Notes: generated from the sequence alone by a model not told the origin. A stretch of 64,000 bases of DNA from Hymenolepis diminuta (GCA_900708905.1 CAADRB010000017.1:567994-631993); one strand, 5' to 3'; numbered from the stretch's first letter, positions 28,054 to 40,336 are shown. Numbers and translations: made by a program.

Positions 28054-28181
28054 TAAGAAGATGGATAGAAAAACTAAATATAAGTATTAACTGAAATGTG
28101 TCTGACTTATTGAGATTTCCTCTACTTCCCTAAAGTACACTCTTGTTTTCTATAATTAGTTCATTTAATTCTGGGATAACT

Positions 28182-28187
28182 AATAAA
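28182..28187 (+). terminator. candidate poly(A) signal of the SYT14/16-like gene
   Basis: AATAAA about 130 nt after the TAA stop (28051-28053). A Gypsy fragment starts within about 20 nt downstream, so the natural 3' end lies right at the insertion. Confidence 0.5.
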
Positions 28188-28199
28188 ATTATATGCCGA

Positions 28200-28803
28200 C
28201 TCATGATATTTGGGTTGCAATTAAATTCTTTGGCACTCTAAAGGGGAAACTTCATAGATCACGTTGGAAGGGGAAGGCGGAAGGGGTTCTTGCTGTGTTC
28301 CTTTTAATGTATCGAACACCTCCACATCCAAAGTTAAATAATCACAGTCCTGCCGAAACTCCTACTGGACAAAAATCCAGCACGATCCACAATACTCTAC
28401 CTCCTAAGAATTCCACCTTTTCTAGTTCATCTTCATGCCACGTGAAGACGCTTGTAACCGGTACAGCAGTTTATGTGTGTGATTATCAGTAAAGTGGCAC
28501 ATGGGTAGAAGATATCGTCAAAGTTCAGCGAGGTAACATGCTATTGGAGGTTTATGGCCAAACTGGATGTGTCGTCGATACCGTTTCAGTCCCCGATACG
28601 CAACACAATCATTAAGGCTATAACGGGTCCCCTGGTTAGCATCTTGGGTATTTTTGGTCTCCCACCACCTGAAAATAATGGAACTGCGGAAATCCAACCC
28701 AACAACCAGCAAAATCTTCCTTCCGAACTTTCCAGGAAATCCCCTGAAAGATTTCACGTGGATCCAGCATTCAAAAATTAGGATGGAAAACTTTCGTCGA
28801 GAG
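28200..28803 (+). pseudogene. second Ty3/Gypsy copy: truncated integrase and pol tail
   Basis: Homologous to 6200-6810. It begins inside the integrase core and includes the LLMYRT and NNHSPAETPTGQK stretches, so it is 5'-truncated. The in-frame TAA at 28490-28492 is at the same place as in copy A (6490-6492). The first part differs from copy A at many positions (about 8% by eye). From 28651 onward it is identical to copy A base for base. Confidence 0.87.
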
Positions 28804-29301
28804 GTGCGGAACAAAATGCAATATCTTTATCAATACTAGAAATTAAAGAAACATATTGATTTGTTTATTAATTTTATTATGAATGACTTATAATTTTAGA
28901 AAGTTGTTAAAATACACTAGAACTGTGAATCATTGTTGGGATAATAAGGAGAACAAGAAAAGTTAGTTAATCCCGTGGTGGTGTTCAATTGGGAGAGTTG
29001 TGGCTAGTTGGGAAGCTTCTAAGGCTAAAACATAATCGCGAAAATTTCGTGTGAAAGGCGTTGTGTCAGGTGCTCTTTCTAAATGCCACGAGAAATGTGC
29101 TCCTGCTATCTGCTTCTCATTATCGATTAAGGCATCGTTAAGCGGATTTTGTATGTGCTGCATATGACACATGCCTAGGAGTAGTATCTCAACTGACAGG
29201 CCTATTGACATTCCCATTATACTGCATTTTCCTCTCATTAAAACTACAGGGGTCGTGGTTTCCTTCAATTATGCCAGTTAACATTAAAACAGGGCTATGA
29301 A
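28804..29301 (+). repeat. putative Ty3/Gypsy 3' LTR (copy B)
   Basis: Collinear with 6811-7308 at a constant offset of 21,993 bp. It is identical to copy A through 29256, then diverges over the last 45 or so bases. The LTR call has the same limits as copy A: no 5' partner was found. Confidence 0.5.
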
Positions 29302-32300
29302 AACAGGTAAAAATGCTATATCTAGACGTATTTCATTGCTTGATTCTTACACTCAGAAATCCTACTTACCCAAAATGAGAACACGTAGAGGTGCTATCAT
29401 CAATTCTCTTTTCATTATTACCGATTTTTACCATACAAAAGGGTGAAGAGAAGATAGGCAGAATCTACTGTGAGAAGACAGAGACCAGGGAAGGAGAGAG
29501 AGTGCGGGCAACGGAAGAAGTCCATATTTACAAATTGCGTACACATGTATATATTAGCACATTTGGACCAAACGTCCAGAATCGTCTGAGAGTCCAAGAC
29601 GGTGGATGAATATGACAGCAGTAGGGTCAATGTGATGATACTTATACCCTGCCCTTCTGTTTCCTAATATCACTTTCTTCTCTTTTCTCTTGCCCTCTCT
29701 CATTCCTTTACGGTTGTCAAATACACGTGCATTCTGTCAAGGTGAAAAATAATTATGAATAATTATTATATATTTTCTCTTGACGAACTTAATATTTTAT
29801 TTATATTATCTTGACATTATTATTAAAAATAGCGAATATTCCTTAAATTGTTTATGTGAACTAATATGAATTGATATTCTGCACATAGTTTGATTCGAAT
29901 TGTAATAAATTTTCGATTTTTCAACAAGAAATTGTATTTTTTCTTCCTCGGTCTGAGTTATCGGTTTTTATATCTTAAAATATCCCAAATTAATCCCTGG
30001 CCTTCTGATTAGGGAAAGCCCATTGTATTCTGTTGGCCTTAAGGAAAGTCCTTAAATTTGTAAGGAGATAACTCTAAACCTTACTTTTCCAAACTCTAAA
30101 AGGAGCGCTATTGATGAAATTAGTGCTACTTTGAGTGGCAAAAAATAAAACTGCAGACGTGAATATTCTTCATCAATAACTGAGCAGAGCCATTGATGCT
30201 ACTATCATCTGTTTGGCTCCTGTTTTTGAATTCTATCATCGATACTCACAGTGATGCTATGCCATTTTTCTGATAGACGTTCACAAACTCTTTGGAAATT
30301 CCGTCACTAACAACTTCATTTCCTCGAAATAAGGACTCTAAAAGATGAGTTTTTGTATTATCAACCTTATTCATTTTCACAGAGTTGTAGTTGGATTCAC
30401 AACTGTCAGAATATCATTCTAAATTCTAAAGATATGGTCAAGAAGAGAGCAATAGAAAAGACGGCAAACTATTTAGTAAAATGAAATTCTAACACCAAAT
30501 GCCAGAGTATAACTGCTCGGAGATTAGTAACTATGTGGGTACATAAACTTATCCACTGTGGCTATCACGCTGAAGATTAGTAACACAGAGATGTGGTAGT
30601 ACAGAAGTGAGTTCAAGTTAGGATGATTCAAATCAATATCTATAAAAATTTTCTTCTTCCTGTTGTTCCAAGTTTATTTTTTAAAATTTATTTTGGATAC
30701 CTCATTCATAGTTAAGAGAATATTAATTTATTATTGATTATTAACTTATGCTCCTTCTCTAACTCTTCAAGGAACATTTAGTTTGCTCTTCAGAATCACA
30801 TGAGCATCTATGCAATCGACGAAAATTAAATCAAACATTTATCAAGCAATATGATAAGCAGATGGCAATTCTTATTCAAAAACTCAATGGATGTGGTTTT
30901 AATTTAGAGAACTTTTTTAATAAGCCGAAATATTATGAGAATATAAGGTCCAAATTAGGATCAGTTTCCAATTAAATAGTGGAATTACTCAGAACACTGA
31001 CGCAAAGGAAAAGAAAAGAAAAAAAAAACATTTTTGTGGGTGTTTGGTTCTCGAATGTCAATCAAGATCAAAGAGTATAAAACTAGATTTACTTTCGTTA
31101 CTCCATGTGAAAATCAAACCCAACTCAATTGAAAAATTCTAAATGTAGAAATCTTGTCAGTTATTTAAGTAATTCTGTCATCACTGCTGTGGCCTGTAGA
31201 TCTTCGAGCAGGAATATAGTGAAATCCCAAATTCATAGAATCTGATATTTCATCTAATTATGAAATCTTAAACAATTAAACTTACCAGTGGACCAATTCC
31301 AAATGAAAATTGCAAACATCTCGACAATTCTGTAAAAGTAGTGAATAATAATTCTTGAGCCAAAATAAATAAAAGATTGCTTACCAACAAATATGGTAGA
31401 GGAACGGAAGACATCTTGGAGTGGATATTATTGAGGCACTTTCATTGTAATTTTATCAATTTTATTGATCACATTAGTCATTCTAATCCGAATAGACGGA
31501 TGTAATCTGAAGGGGAATACAAAAGTTTATAGCCACTCAATTAAATTAACCGATTAAGGTGCTATGAACTCAGGAACTCGGAGTTCAATTCACGAAAGAA
31601 GAACTGAACAATCGATAGTATTCAGAATTCTAATAAGGTTTTATCGTTTTCCGTGTTCAGATGCTTCTCCATCATTTAGGCCTCCAAAAATTTTCTTTTC
31701 TCTGTCATGAGTAATTATAATAATCCCAATAATGTTATCTAAAGGATATCAAAAAAGGTCGGATCTGTATGCTGAAACCCGCTCACCATCGTCATGACAG
31801 ATCACTGCATGATGAGATCATTCCCTATTCAATGATTGGCCCATTGCCTGACCAATCGTATTCTGCCACATTGGAAACGAAAGGCAAGTAACAGTAATTG
31901 CTGCTTCAGTCTTCTCCGGACAACCACAACACAATTCTTCTGCATAAATAGCTTCAAAATCATGTCGATCAGTATCTGAGAGCCTCGTAACTTTTGCTTT
32001 CGTTCTCTTGTCAGATGAATCTAAACAAAATGGGATTGAGATGGTAAAAGGGAGCGTAAAACCTCGCTCTTGAAATCGAACATCTACCACAATTTTCAAC
32101 CAACTGCCCTGACAACTAAACTCCAGTCGAACGCCCTCCTGGATTCAAGTCCCAAAATCCCCGATTCGCCTTGCACCTCCCTCAGTAAATATTGTTTTGA
32201 AAGTAGTATATCCCATGTCTAAACAGTATGTAAGATAAGGTCTTTATTTAAATGAATGTGATTGAAAAAATATTGATTAAATATCACATCAAATGTATAA

Positions 32301-33156
32301 GTCATTCGAAGGAAAATTGTATTTTCTATTATCCTAATATAAGTAAATTATTCCAAAATATTGTTAATTTTCAAGAGTATTTTGGACTCTCGAAAAAAAA
32401 TTGTTGACGAATGTTCCACATGAGTGTTTTGATATCTTGTTTCGATATCATAAAATTCGCAAAATACGGTAGAAAATAAAGCATGTTATTTTTAATAAAT
32501 AATCAGAAAAGAAATGAGCCGTCTGAAAATTTGTTTCTCTAATAAGATCTGATTGGAGTTATGCAAGTTTTCAGAAGTAAAAATTGGCAATCTGTGAATT
32601 CAGAATTCAAGTGAGGGTATTTTAAATCCTCGGACTTCACTTTCCGATATGAGCGTAGACACTGAGAAGAAAAGAGAGCTTTTCAACTAAATCATGCTTT
32701 CCACCATCTTCCAAAAATATAAAAACTGTCTTTTTGAGAGGCTGCTATCAAATCTTAACTTGAAAAAGTGAGCTGAGATTAAATTTGAATTCCTCAAAAA
32801 CTGGATATTCATAAAGTGAATATTAACTCTCTGAAATATGATTTTAATAGTGAAAATCCCCTTGCCTCAATTTGATTATTAATGTAAACCTCACATTACT
32901 TAACAAACGAGTTATTTAACTGAATTTTATTTTTTTGATATATTCAAAATTGTCACCTTTCTATATTATATTAAGTAAATAAAGAAATTATATTCCACTT
33001 AATTCTTTTTAATGAAACTCAAACTAGATTTAAATTTATCGTTCAACCGTTTAACATTTGAAATACGATCGATATTAAGCATGCTTTAAATCCACATGCA
33101 CAGTAAATATTTATGCTAAATGCCAGAATAATCATTTAATTTTGCTTAACTCCACG
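29302..33156. other. spacer between the Gypsy copy and the PLAC8-family gene
   Basis: About 3.9 kb. It contains a dispersed repeat (29990-30155) and a possible tRNA-like remnant near 31545-31600, with a GAGTTCAATTC box resembling a degenerate B box. A 93-codon minus-strand open frame (31818-32099) is less AT-rich than its surroundings but unrecognised. Nothing else could be supported. Confidence 0.4.
29990..30155 (+). repeat. dispersed non-coding repeat family, copy 1
   Basis: Shares ordered blocks with 47255-47395 and 49095-49240: GGGAAAG...TGTATTCTGTTGGCCTTA, then AGGAGATAACTCTAAACCTT, then AAATTAGTGCTACTTT. No coding content or terminal repeats were seen. The family is defined by eye from these copies only. 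Confidence 0.4.
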
Positions 33157-34934
33157 ATGCAATTTATTAAGAAAAGGTCTAAAGAGCCGGTGGAATTTGT
33201 GCGACCTTGGAGTACCTATTTGTGCAGCTGTCAAGAGAATTGTGGTAAGTGCTACTCAAATACTATTCAGTAACAATTTTAATTAGTAAACTGCCTATGT
33301 GTTCCAGTCTGTTTGCCTTGCTTTATGTGTGAATTATTTCATTATATTTTCGGATATCAATGGTGGCCCTCACTGGCTATGGGAATTTTCCTGACCCCAT
33401 TCGCTCCTTTCATTATTATGGCTGCGAGAATTGTCCTTCGGAAGAACCATCAACTGCAGGTTTGTTAATTATTAAAAAATTTGTAGAATCGCTTTTAGAA
33501 CTTATTATCAACATAAATTAGTACTTTACTACTTATACTACATAGTAGAACTTTCTAAAGCTCAATTAATGTGAATTGTTCCTTCTTTGTTATCTTATTT
33601 TCCCTTTTCAAGTATCTTCCTTCAAGAAGATCGATCCTGTTCTTTAATATTGGAGCATCAAAATTAGCTTCTTTATTCAACATTTACTCATTTATCCATT
33701 TTAACGATCGTTTTAAAGATTAAAGTTTCATGAGCTCTCCCCGACAGAAAGTGCCTACTAAAAGTGACCTTTTGCTAAATATTTGAATGTGATATCGATT
33801 GAACTCACCGTAAAAGTTGATCAGACTTAAGGTCCATAGTGGGTAGGGAAGGAGCAAAATTACTTATCAGATACTCCATTTGGATAACTATTTTTTAGTA
33901 TAAATTAATATTTGGAAAAACGGATGTACGGTGTTGGCTGTGAAGATAGAATATGAAGAAAGGGTAGAGACATATAGTCCATGTGATTCAGGAATTTTAT
34001 CTCACTTCCGAGTTCAGAAGGATATGTGCTAATGCTTTGCAAAAGATCTTTGGAAAGGTTTTGCATTAAATCTGGTGTCAGATATGTGGCATTTTAATTA
34101 TCAGTTGTCTATAAGACTTAAACCAATCGAAAACCAGGCACTAAGAGACCTTGTTAATTCTAGCGCCTTAAGAACAGTGATCCCGCTAATAATGCAAAAT
34201 TACAACTCTTCTTTCGGTAAATATTCCAACTTAGTGCACTTAACCTCTCTATATTATGAGGGTTTACGTGCCACGGATCTGCATTTTGAATGCAGTTGTG
34301 ATTATTTTGTTTGTTTCTACATTATTTTGTCTGATGAGCGATCAACTAGAAGAGTATTATCTGACAATTAGGGCAGCGGAGAGTCAACATCTGATTTCGA
34401 TAGAATGCCACTAGTTTATGTGTCAGTGATAAGTATCTTAATTGTTGTGGTGATTGTCCTTTTTAAAGTAGCGGTAACTTCCTATTTCATATTGACAACA
34501 AGTATTCATTCAAAAAAATTCGTTTAAAGAAAATTTTCTAATGGTCCAAGAATAAAATGCTTCAATTTAATATATGATTTGTAGAATTATTTCTACTTTT
34601 TCTTAACTAATATGTTATATTTTCGATTCTTCTACAGGGCAATATTATTGCCGACATCTTCTGTACTCTCCTCTGTTTCCTCAACTCCGCTTGCCAAGTT
34701 CGGGACGAGATTTTCACCCTTCGACGAGATCACATTTGGGAGCTGAAGAACCCCCCACCTCCTGGTGAACCCAAGCATTCGCCCTACATCCTGCCCATCA
34801 TTGAGGCCTATAAAGATCTGAAAGAAGGAAATTGCTGTAAGAAGAGGGCAGAATCGGATGACGATGAGTCGAGTGGTAGCGAATCAACGGAAAGTGAAAG
34901 GGACTCCGATAGTGAAACCAGCTCTTCCGATTAA
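33157..34934 (+). CDS. PLAC8-family (cornifelin-like) cysteine-rich protein, 178 aa
   Basis: Exons: 33157-33244, 33308-33459, 34638-34934, with GT-AG introns of 63 and 1178 nt and frame kept. The N-terminus has WSTYLCSCQENCG followed by CLPCFMCELF. A hydrophobic stretch follows (residues about 47-70, AMGIFLTPFAPFIIMAA). Then comes the family's second half, QGNIIADIFCTLLCFLNSAC then QVRDEI, which matches the PLAC8 pattern G(S/N)I..D...C....C.Q.(K/R).(E/D)I. The C-terminal 30 or so residues are an acidic Ser/Asp/Glu tail ending SETSSSD, rich in casein-kinase-2-type sites. Several of the usual clustered cysteines are missing. PLAC8 proteins are small cysteine-rich proteins of the cell surface or cytoplasm with varied roles; none can be assigned here. 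The gene converges on UBA5. Confidence 0.8.
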
Positions 34935-35045
34935 TATTATAATAACATTTGCTTTTTATTTGGTTGGTAGATAGTGGACGCATTGCTTATATGACTTAAA
35001 TCTGTACAGAAGACACAGAAGTAGTAGAAATAGTAAGCGAGTCTG

Positions 35046-35051
35046 AATAAA
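35046..35051 (+). terminator. candidate poly(A) signal of the PLAC8-family gene
   Basis: AATAAA 112 nt after the TAA stop at 34932-34934. Confidence 0.55.
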
Positions 35052-35878
35052 GTACTTTATCAAAGATTATGTATGCATAGACACGGTTTAAGAATCAACT
35101 TAGTCACGTCCTTCTTCTCGGCCATCATTGACATTTACCCAAAAGGAGCTTCAAACCTCATTTAGATGTAATAATTACTTAGGGATGCCAGAAGTAACCC
35201 CCTTTTGGGTCACAACTTTTTTGAAAAGCTCAAGAGAACAAGGCGTTTGTTTTTTTTTCAACCACTTTTAGAACTACGATAGAAAGCAGATTCAACTTTG
35301 TCTTCTGCAACATAGTGAGAGGTCTAGTTTGTGATGGTCTACCACATTCTCCAATAGTGGCGGATAGTGATATAAATATTTGCATCAAACAAAATTAGTT
35401 GAAGAATAATCTAACCAACTTCCGAGATGATCATTAACGGAAGCCAAAATAAACGTACGCTGAATGGGATTTTAAATCACGAGAGCTCGGTTATCCATCA
35501 ATTTAAATTTCTAAAAAATAATGAAATGGCGGGCAATAAATTCAATTTGATCAATGAGATATGAAAGTGACTGGCACACCTAGTTAGATGACGCAAAATC
35601 TCAATATTGCTTATCACGTGGATAACCGAACTTATAAAATTAATTTTACAATATAAACAACTTTAGAGCATTTCTCATCTGGGCTCTGTATCCTAGCAAC
35701 ATAGTCTCAGCGTTACAACATATACTTGAATCTGAATCCTAAGTAGTTGTTTTTACATAATATATTCAATCTCATCCGGGAATGATTGTTGGTAATACAC
35801 AGAGAGAAAGCACAAAACAGAAAGACATTAGAAAAGGAACTGAGAGAATACAGGTCAAATTACACAGAAAAGACCAGC

Positions 35879-38800
35879 TTAAAGTCTCTTCAACTGTTTC
35901 ATCAACTCATCCAAACTGGGGCCATCATCAATACTGGCGGCAGCGTCAGTCTCCGGTTCGTCGCCTGCTACATTGGTGGCAGCAGCATTGGCTGAGATTT
36001 GCTCTACAGCGGTAGCAGCGGCATTACCATCAGAAGAACCAACCACTTGAATGCAGAATTCGTTGTCCGCATGGAGAGGTTTATTTGCAGATTCACGGGC
36101 AAGACGTTCGCGTTCTGTAGCAGCAGCCATTTGAGCTTCAGCATCCCATGAAGCATTTTCGGGAAGTCCACGGGCAACCAACTGAGCCCTGCGCTCCTTT
36201 TGACGCTTACGACACCAAGAATCGGCACATGTGGGGTTCGGACGCAGACCCACTCGGTATACCGTGTCCTTTGCTGCTCCGTAACCAAAGTAACTAGATA
36301 CCTAGTAGAAAGGAACAATGAAATCGATTATACTCTAGTCTGAAGATAAAGAGGATATTAAGAGCGAAAACGGGCTCAACTAGAGCGATTTGGACTTACC
36401 ATATTCGCATTAATAGTCAGTTAATACTATAATAAATTGAAGCATAACGTACATAAAAAGCACGATTATGCTCTTAGAACATATTTTACTCAACTTCCTA
36501 AGATCAATTTTTCAACCAATTTTGATAAGGCGATGAGAAAATCAGCAAAAACGCATCCACCGAGGCGTTGAGGACTGTATTAAAGTTACCATTATAATCT
36601 GCTTGAACAATAAAACTTAAGTGGTGAATGAAATGCAGAGACTGATGTACGGCAAAATAAATCTACTCTATTATCAAAAATATATTGGAATTTGGTTCTA
36701 TAATAGATTAATCAATCTATTTGAATAGATATCTGAGAACACTATCATCAACCAGTTTTAATACTGTAAAGGACTAAAACAGTGTACCTTAATATAAGGA
36801 AATTGTTATTGAACACATCATGGGTAAAGAAGCAGCCTAGAGCGCCCAATGGCTCTTGATTTTTAAACCATTAATTGCAAGTTTTAACATAAATTAACTA
36901 TGAAGATTTTACATGACACAGCCCGACTCTCGAATTTGATACGAATAATAACCGGTCCATTTTATGAAATTTAACTAAAATTCCCAAACCCATTGGGAGG
37001 TGTTAACACACGACTTAGGTAGAGGGAACGCATCTTGAAAGCTGCCCTAACGAGAAATTCACATTACACCATTTCTTTCACTGACCGGAATAAACCAGAG
37101 AGATTGATCATAGATAAGCATCAATCTTAAGGCGCTTAAATTAACATACGTGCAAGTTTATCACTACTCCAACGACACAAACGTGGATTTAATAATAGTC
37201 TAAATAGCTGACATTAACAGAGCTACACATAAAGCAAATACACGACTTAACATAACAATAAATAGACTGTATCCCCATTTGATCATATTTTTTGCAAAGT
37301 ACGATCTAGCGAGTTTCCTGGGAAACCATCTTATTGTGTAAGTAATCTAATTTGCAAAATCAAAACTTGGGCAGGATACAATATTTAATTAAAATAAAAC
37401 CGTATTCGTTATCTCATGCTACAGGTTTCACAGATAATTCATGCGTTTTAGCATTTCCACCGAATTAAGAACCTTAAGTAATTAAAGCCACCTAAGAAAG
37501 TTAATTGTGGTAAAAAGAGCGTATTCTCATATTCTTTCGAACAAAATAATGTGCTGATCAATAAAGTATTCGTTTTAGTTTACCACATAAAAGACATAAC
37601 TAAAAGTCAAGTCAAGACATAAAAGTCAACTACTCCTCTCAAAGGAGGCCCGGTCAATTGTTAGAAATACTATGGAATGAAATAAGTACCCAAAAATGTC
37701 CTACTACAGAATTTAAGCAACTTAATTATCATGCCGATGAAAGACAATCACTTCGACAGATATCATCGAATAATTAATAAATGAGCTCATATCACCACAA
37801 GCTACAACGGCATAAAAACTTAGAAATGGAACACAGTGTGTACTAGAGCGGAAACGAAAGGGTAAGAATTAGGTCATACCTCGCCAAAATTTAGCAGGAA
37901 TTTGAGAACATTCTGAACCATCAGACCGGCCACAATAGCCATCGTGGTAGGCAGAGATGCAGCACAAACTCCTTCACGCTTAAGCGCCTTTGTGTCATTC
38001 AAACCCTGAGCTACAACCAGCGGAGGCATGCATTCGAAACATGCTGTTCGTCCAGGATACATGAGTTGAAAATGACAACTCAATGCGTCCTCACTAACGC
38101 CAGCCTCAAACCACACCTGAGAGGAAATACCATGTTACTAATTTCATTTGAGTATCCGATACATTATAAAATGTGTAAACAGGTGGCTCACTTGATTTAG
38201 CTCGTTGCAAGCTCTATTAATGGTCATTCGAGCTTCGAAATTATCCACACAGGAGAGCACAAGATCGACAGGCTTCACAATTTTGTCTCCTGTGAGAGTA
38301 GAGAGGAAGGAATCAAAATTTTCAACGAGGGTAATATCGTAGTTGTGTGGCTCAATAGTAACATCGGGGTTAATTGACTGGAGCGTTCCGGCAGCAGCTT
38401 CGACTTTGCTTAATCCAGCTTGGTGCGGCTAAAAGATAACAAAAACTTAACATAAACAAAAACGCTTGCCATCAAAGTGTAAACTAGAAAGTTTTGCACA
38501 AATAACCTGAAAGAAAAGTCTGTTCATGTTTGCAAGTTCTACTTTGTCATAATCGAAGAGAATAAGTCTTCCCACACCACAACGAACAAGCATTTCAGCT
38601 GCGACGGAACCAACACCACCAACACCAACGATAGCAACACACTTTTCCCGAATTCTGCGAAAGAAAAGTATGATCAATAGTTTCAAAATTGAAACCAAAA
38701 TAAGATTTTGCTACTTACTGTGAATAATTTTCAACAATACCCATCTTTTGCAAAGCCATGAGACGACTGTAAGGATTAGAGCTGACAACTTCACTAGACA

Positions 38801-38900
38801 TTTCATCGATTTTGGGTCGAGTAGAATGATTCTTAGCAAGTTCTGACTCCAGTTTGGCAACTTTGGCCCTTAGAGCAGCAACCGTGTTTTTATTTGGCAT
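35879..38900 (-). CDS. UBA5: UBA5, ubiquitin-like modifier-activating enzyme 5 (UFM1 E1), 408 aa
   Basis: Exons, 5'->3' on minus: 38900-38719, 38654-38507, 38428-38192, 38116-37880, 36301-35879; introns of 64, 78, 75 and 1578 nt, all GT-AG and in frame. UBA5 activates UFM1 with ATP and passes it to UFC1, the first step of ufmylation. The adenylation domain has the nucleotide loop [16 protein letters not shown] (about 68-83) and [15 protein letters not shown]. The catalytic cysteine is C240 in [13 protein letters not shown]. Zinc cysteines are C215, C218, C293 and C298. C-terminal [11 protein letters not shown] (345-355) matches the UFM1/LC3-interacting segment, with Phe where the human protein has Trp. 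The end, [12 protein letters not shown], matches the UFC1-binding helix. An Ala-rich insertion separates the two. Length is close to the human 404 aa. An in-frame ATG seven codons upstream (38919-38921) is possible; 38900 was chosen because homology starts nearby. Confidence 0.96.
36985..37125 (-). repeat. tRNA-derived SINE, diverged copy in UBA5 intron 4
   Basis: On the minus strand it reads TGAATTTCTCGTTAGGGCAG, then TTCCCTCTACCTAAGTCGTG and AACACCTCCCAATGGG. This aligns block for block with 57270-57355 (GGAATTTCTCATAAGAGCAG, TTCCTCTACCCAAGTCAAGT, AACACTTTCCATTGTGG). The rest of intron 4 shows only AT-rich sequence. Confidence 0.6.
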
Positions 38901-40011
38901 ATTTCTAAATTTCCGAAACACCCAGTAGAGATTACATATAACTAAAAGTTGTAATAATACATGAAATACGTATCAAACAAGTATGACATTATCACTGTAT
39001 TTATTATTTTAGTAAACACCCAAACAAGTACTCACAATGTTGGCAAAATTTCAAACAGTCCAAGGATGTTCTCCTGCGGTTAAACAAGCTCCATTCCTCT
39101 GTATTTTTAAATATTGAATCTTGTATACGATGAGCCACAAAGCTTATTTCTGTTTTAAATTTTTGATATTTAATTGTTTAAATATGTCTTATTAAATATA
39201 TTCAGTTTCACACGATTGTTATTTGGCAAGGTAATATTAATTAACCAACCTACATTTTTCGTTTAACCACTATGCCGTACTAGCTATTGAATTAATCCCC
39301 ATCCTGCAGCCAACTTTGAATAATGTCGGAAGATGCAATCGATTTAAGATACATTTAATACTTCCAATATAAAAGTTTTATTCGATTGCGCATCTTATCA
39401 TGAACGTCGGTATCAGTGCTGCTTTGTATCAGAAATTTATTATAATGTGCGCATTTTACTTCTGCGTTATTTTCAACTGCGATATTTGAAGTGTTAATAT
39501 AGAAGTTGCTAAGCAATTTCTCGTACCTCTGATGTTTCGAACATATAGCCACATTTCCTTGTATATGACATTTAGAACAATAGTATTGATATTTTGGATT
39601 GTAATTTTTCAATCACTATGGGATTATTACTCTTCAGTTTCAAAATTATTACTTGTCACTTATTTTGCACAGCCGTATTAATCACGCAAACATTTCCCAC
39701 CCTTTTTTGGTGTTTTCGGGGGAGGGGAGGAAGCACTAGTAATGACTGATGTAGTATCTTATTTAAGTTTAATATTCGTATATAAAATTGTTCTTCGTAG
39801 TACTTTTCTGGTTTTTCACAACCTGAAATAAAAGTGAGAAGTTATAATCGAAACCAGTTGTACGTCGTCTTAAATTCAGGTGTAGGATGAATTAGAGTAG
39901 AATGTATATTGAACGATATGCATCATCTAAAACATATTTTATTGAAAAAAAGTTTTATTTCGTAGGCAAACTTTTGTTGCAAAATGTGTAGAATGTTCAA
40001 GCTCCTCACTT
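38901..40011. other. UBA5-ALAD spacer, first part
   Basis: Both flanking genes read on the minus strand, so this holds the UBA5 promoter. An 85-codon minus-strand open frame (39355-39612) has a C-x2-C-x8-C-x2-H pattern but no ATG at its start and an in-frame stop just before it. It is reported as an observation, not a gene. A G-rich patch (GGGGGAGGGGAGG) lies near 39718. Confidence 0.35.
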
Positions 40012-40336
40012 CATGTAATAATGTTAGATCTAACGAGACCACATCGATCGAATAGATGGAATAAGTCAAGTCACTCATGTCGTCAGATCATTTCGGAGGT
40101 GACAGGCAAGCCACCCCAATTTATTCATAAGTAAATTAGGTTTATATGCAAAACATTTCTTCGTTAGACGTCAGTCATGTCTTGTCGTCGAAGTCTCGAT
40201 TCGATGATAGACACCCGCCTGAGTATCTATGTGCAAACACGCAGAGGGACCACTTGTGGACACTGTAGTGAGATCTTATCCATAATCAATCATTTCTAAT
40301 TGTCAGGTGTTGATAGAAATTTGCTGACCATAGCAC
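40012..40336 (+). repeat. dispersed 0.32-kb repeat, copy 1 (downstream of ALAD)
   Basis: Matches 46143-46467 in the same orientation over its whole length. A long block is nearly perfect: ACATCGATCGAATAGATGGA onward through the CATTTCGGAGGTGACAGGCA segment. Small indels occur in the second half. No coding content or terminal repeats were seen. Confidence 0.85.

Noticed and set aside
34075..34371. 98-codon plus-strand frame in PLAC8-family intron 2
   Set aside because: No splice context and no similarity; it lies fully inside an intron whose flanking exons join in frame.
34798..34983. Minus-strand frame over the last PLAC8 exon
   Set aside because: Shadow of the plus-strand coding exon.
35782..36015. 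Two plus-strand frames over the last UBA5 exon
   Set aside because: Antisense shadows of the UBA5 coding sequence.
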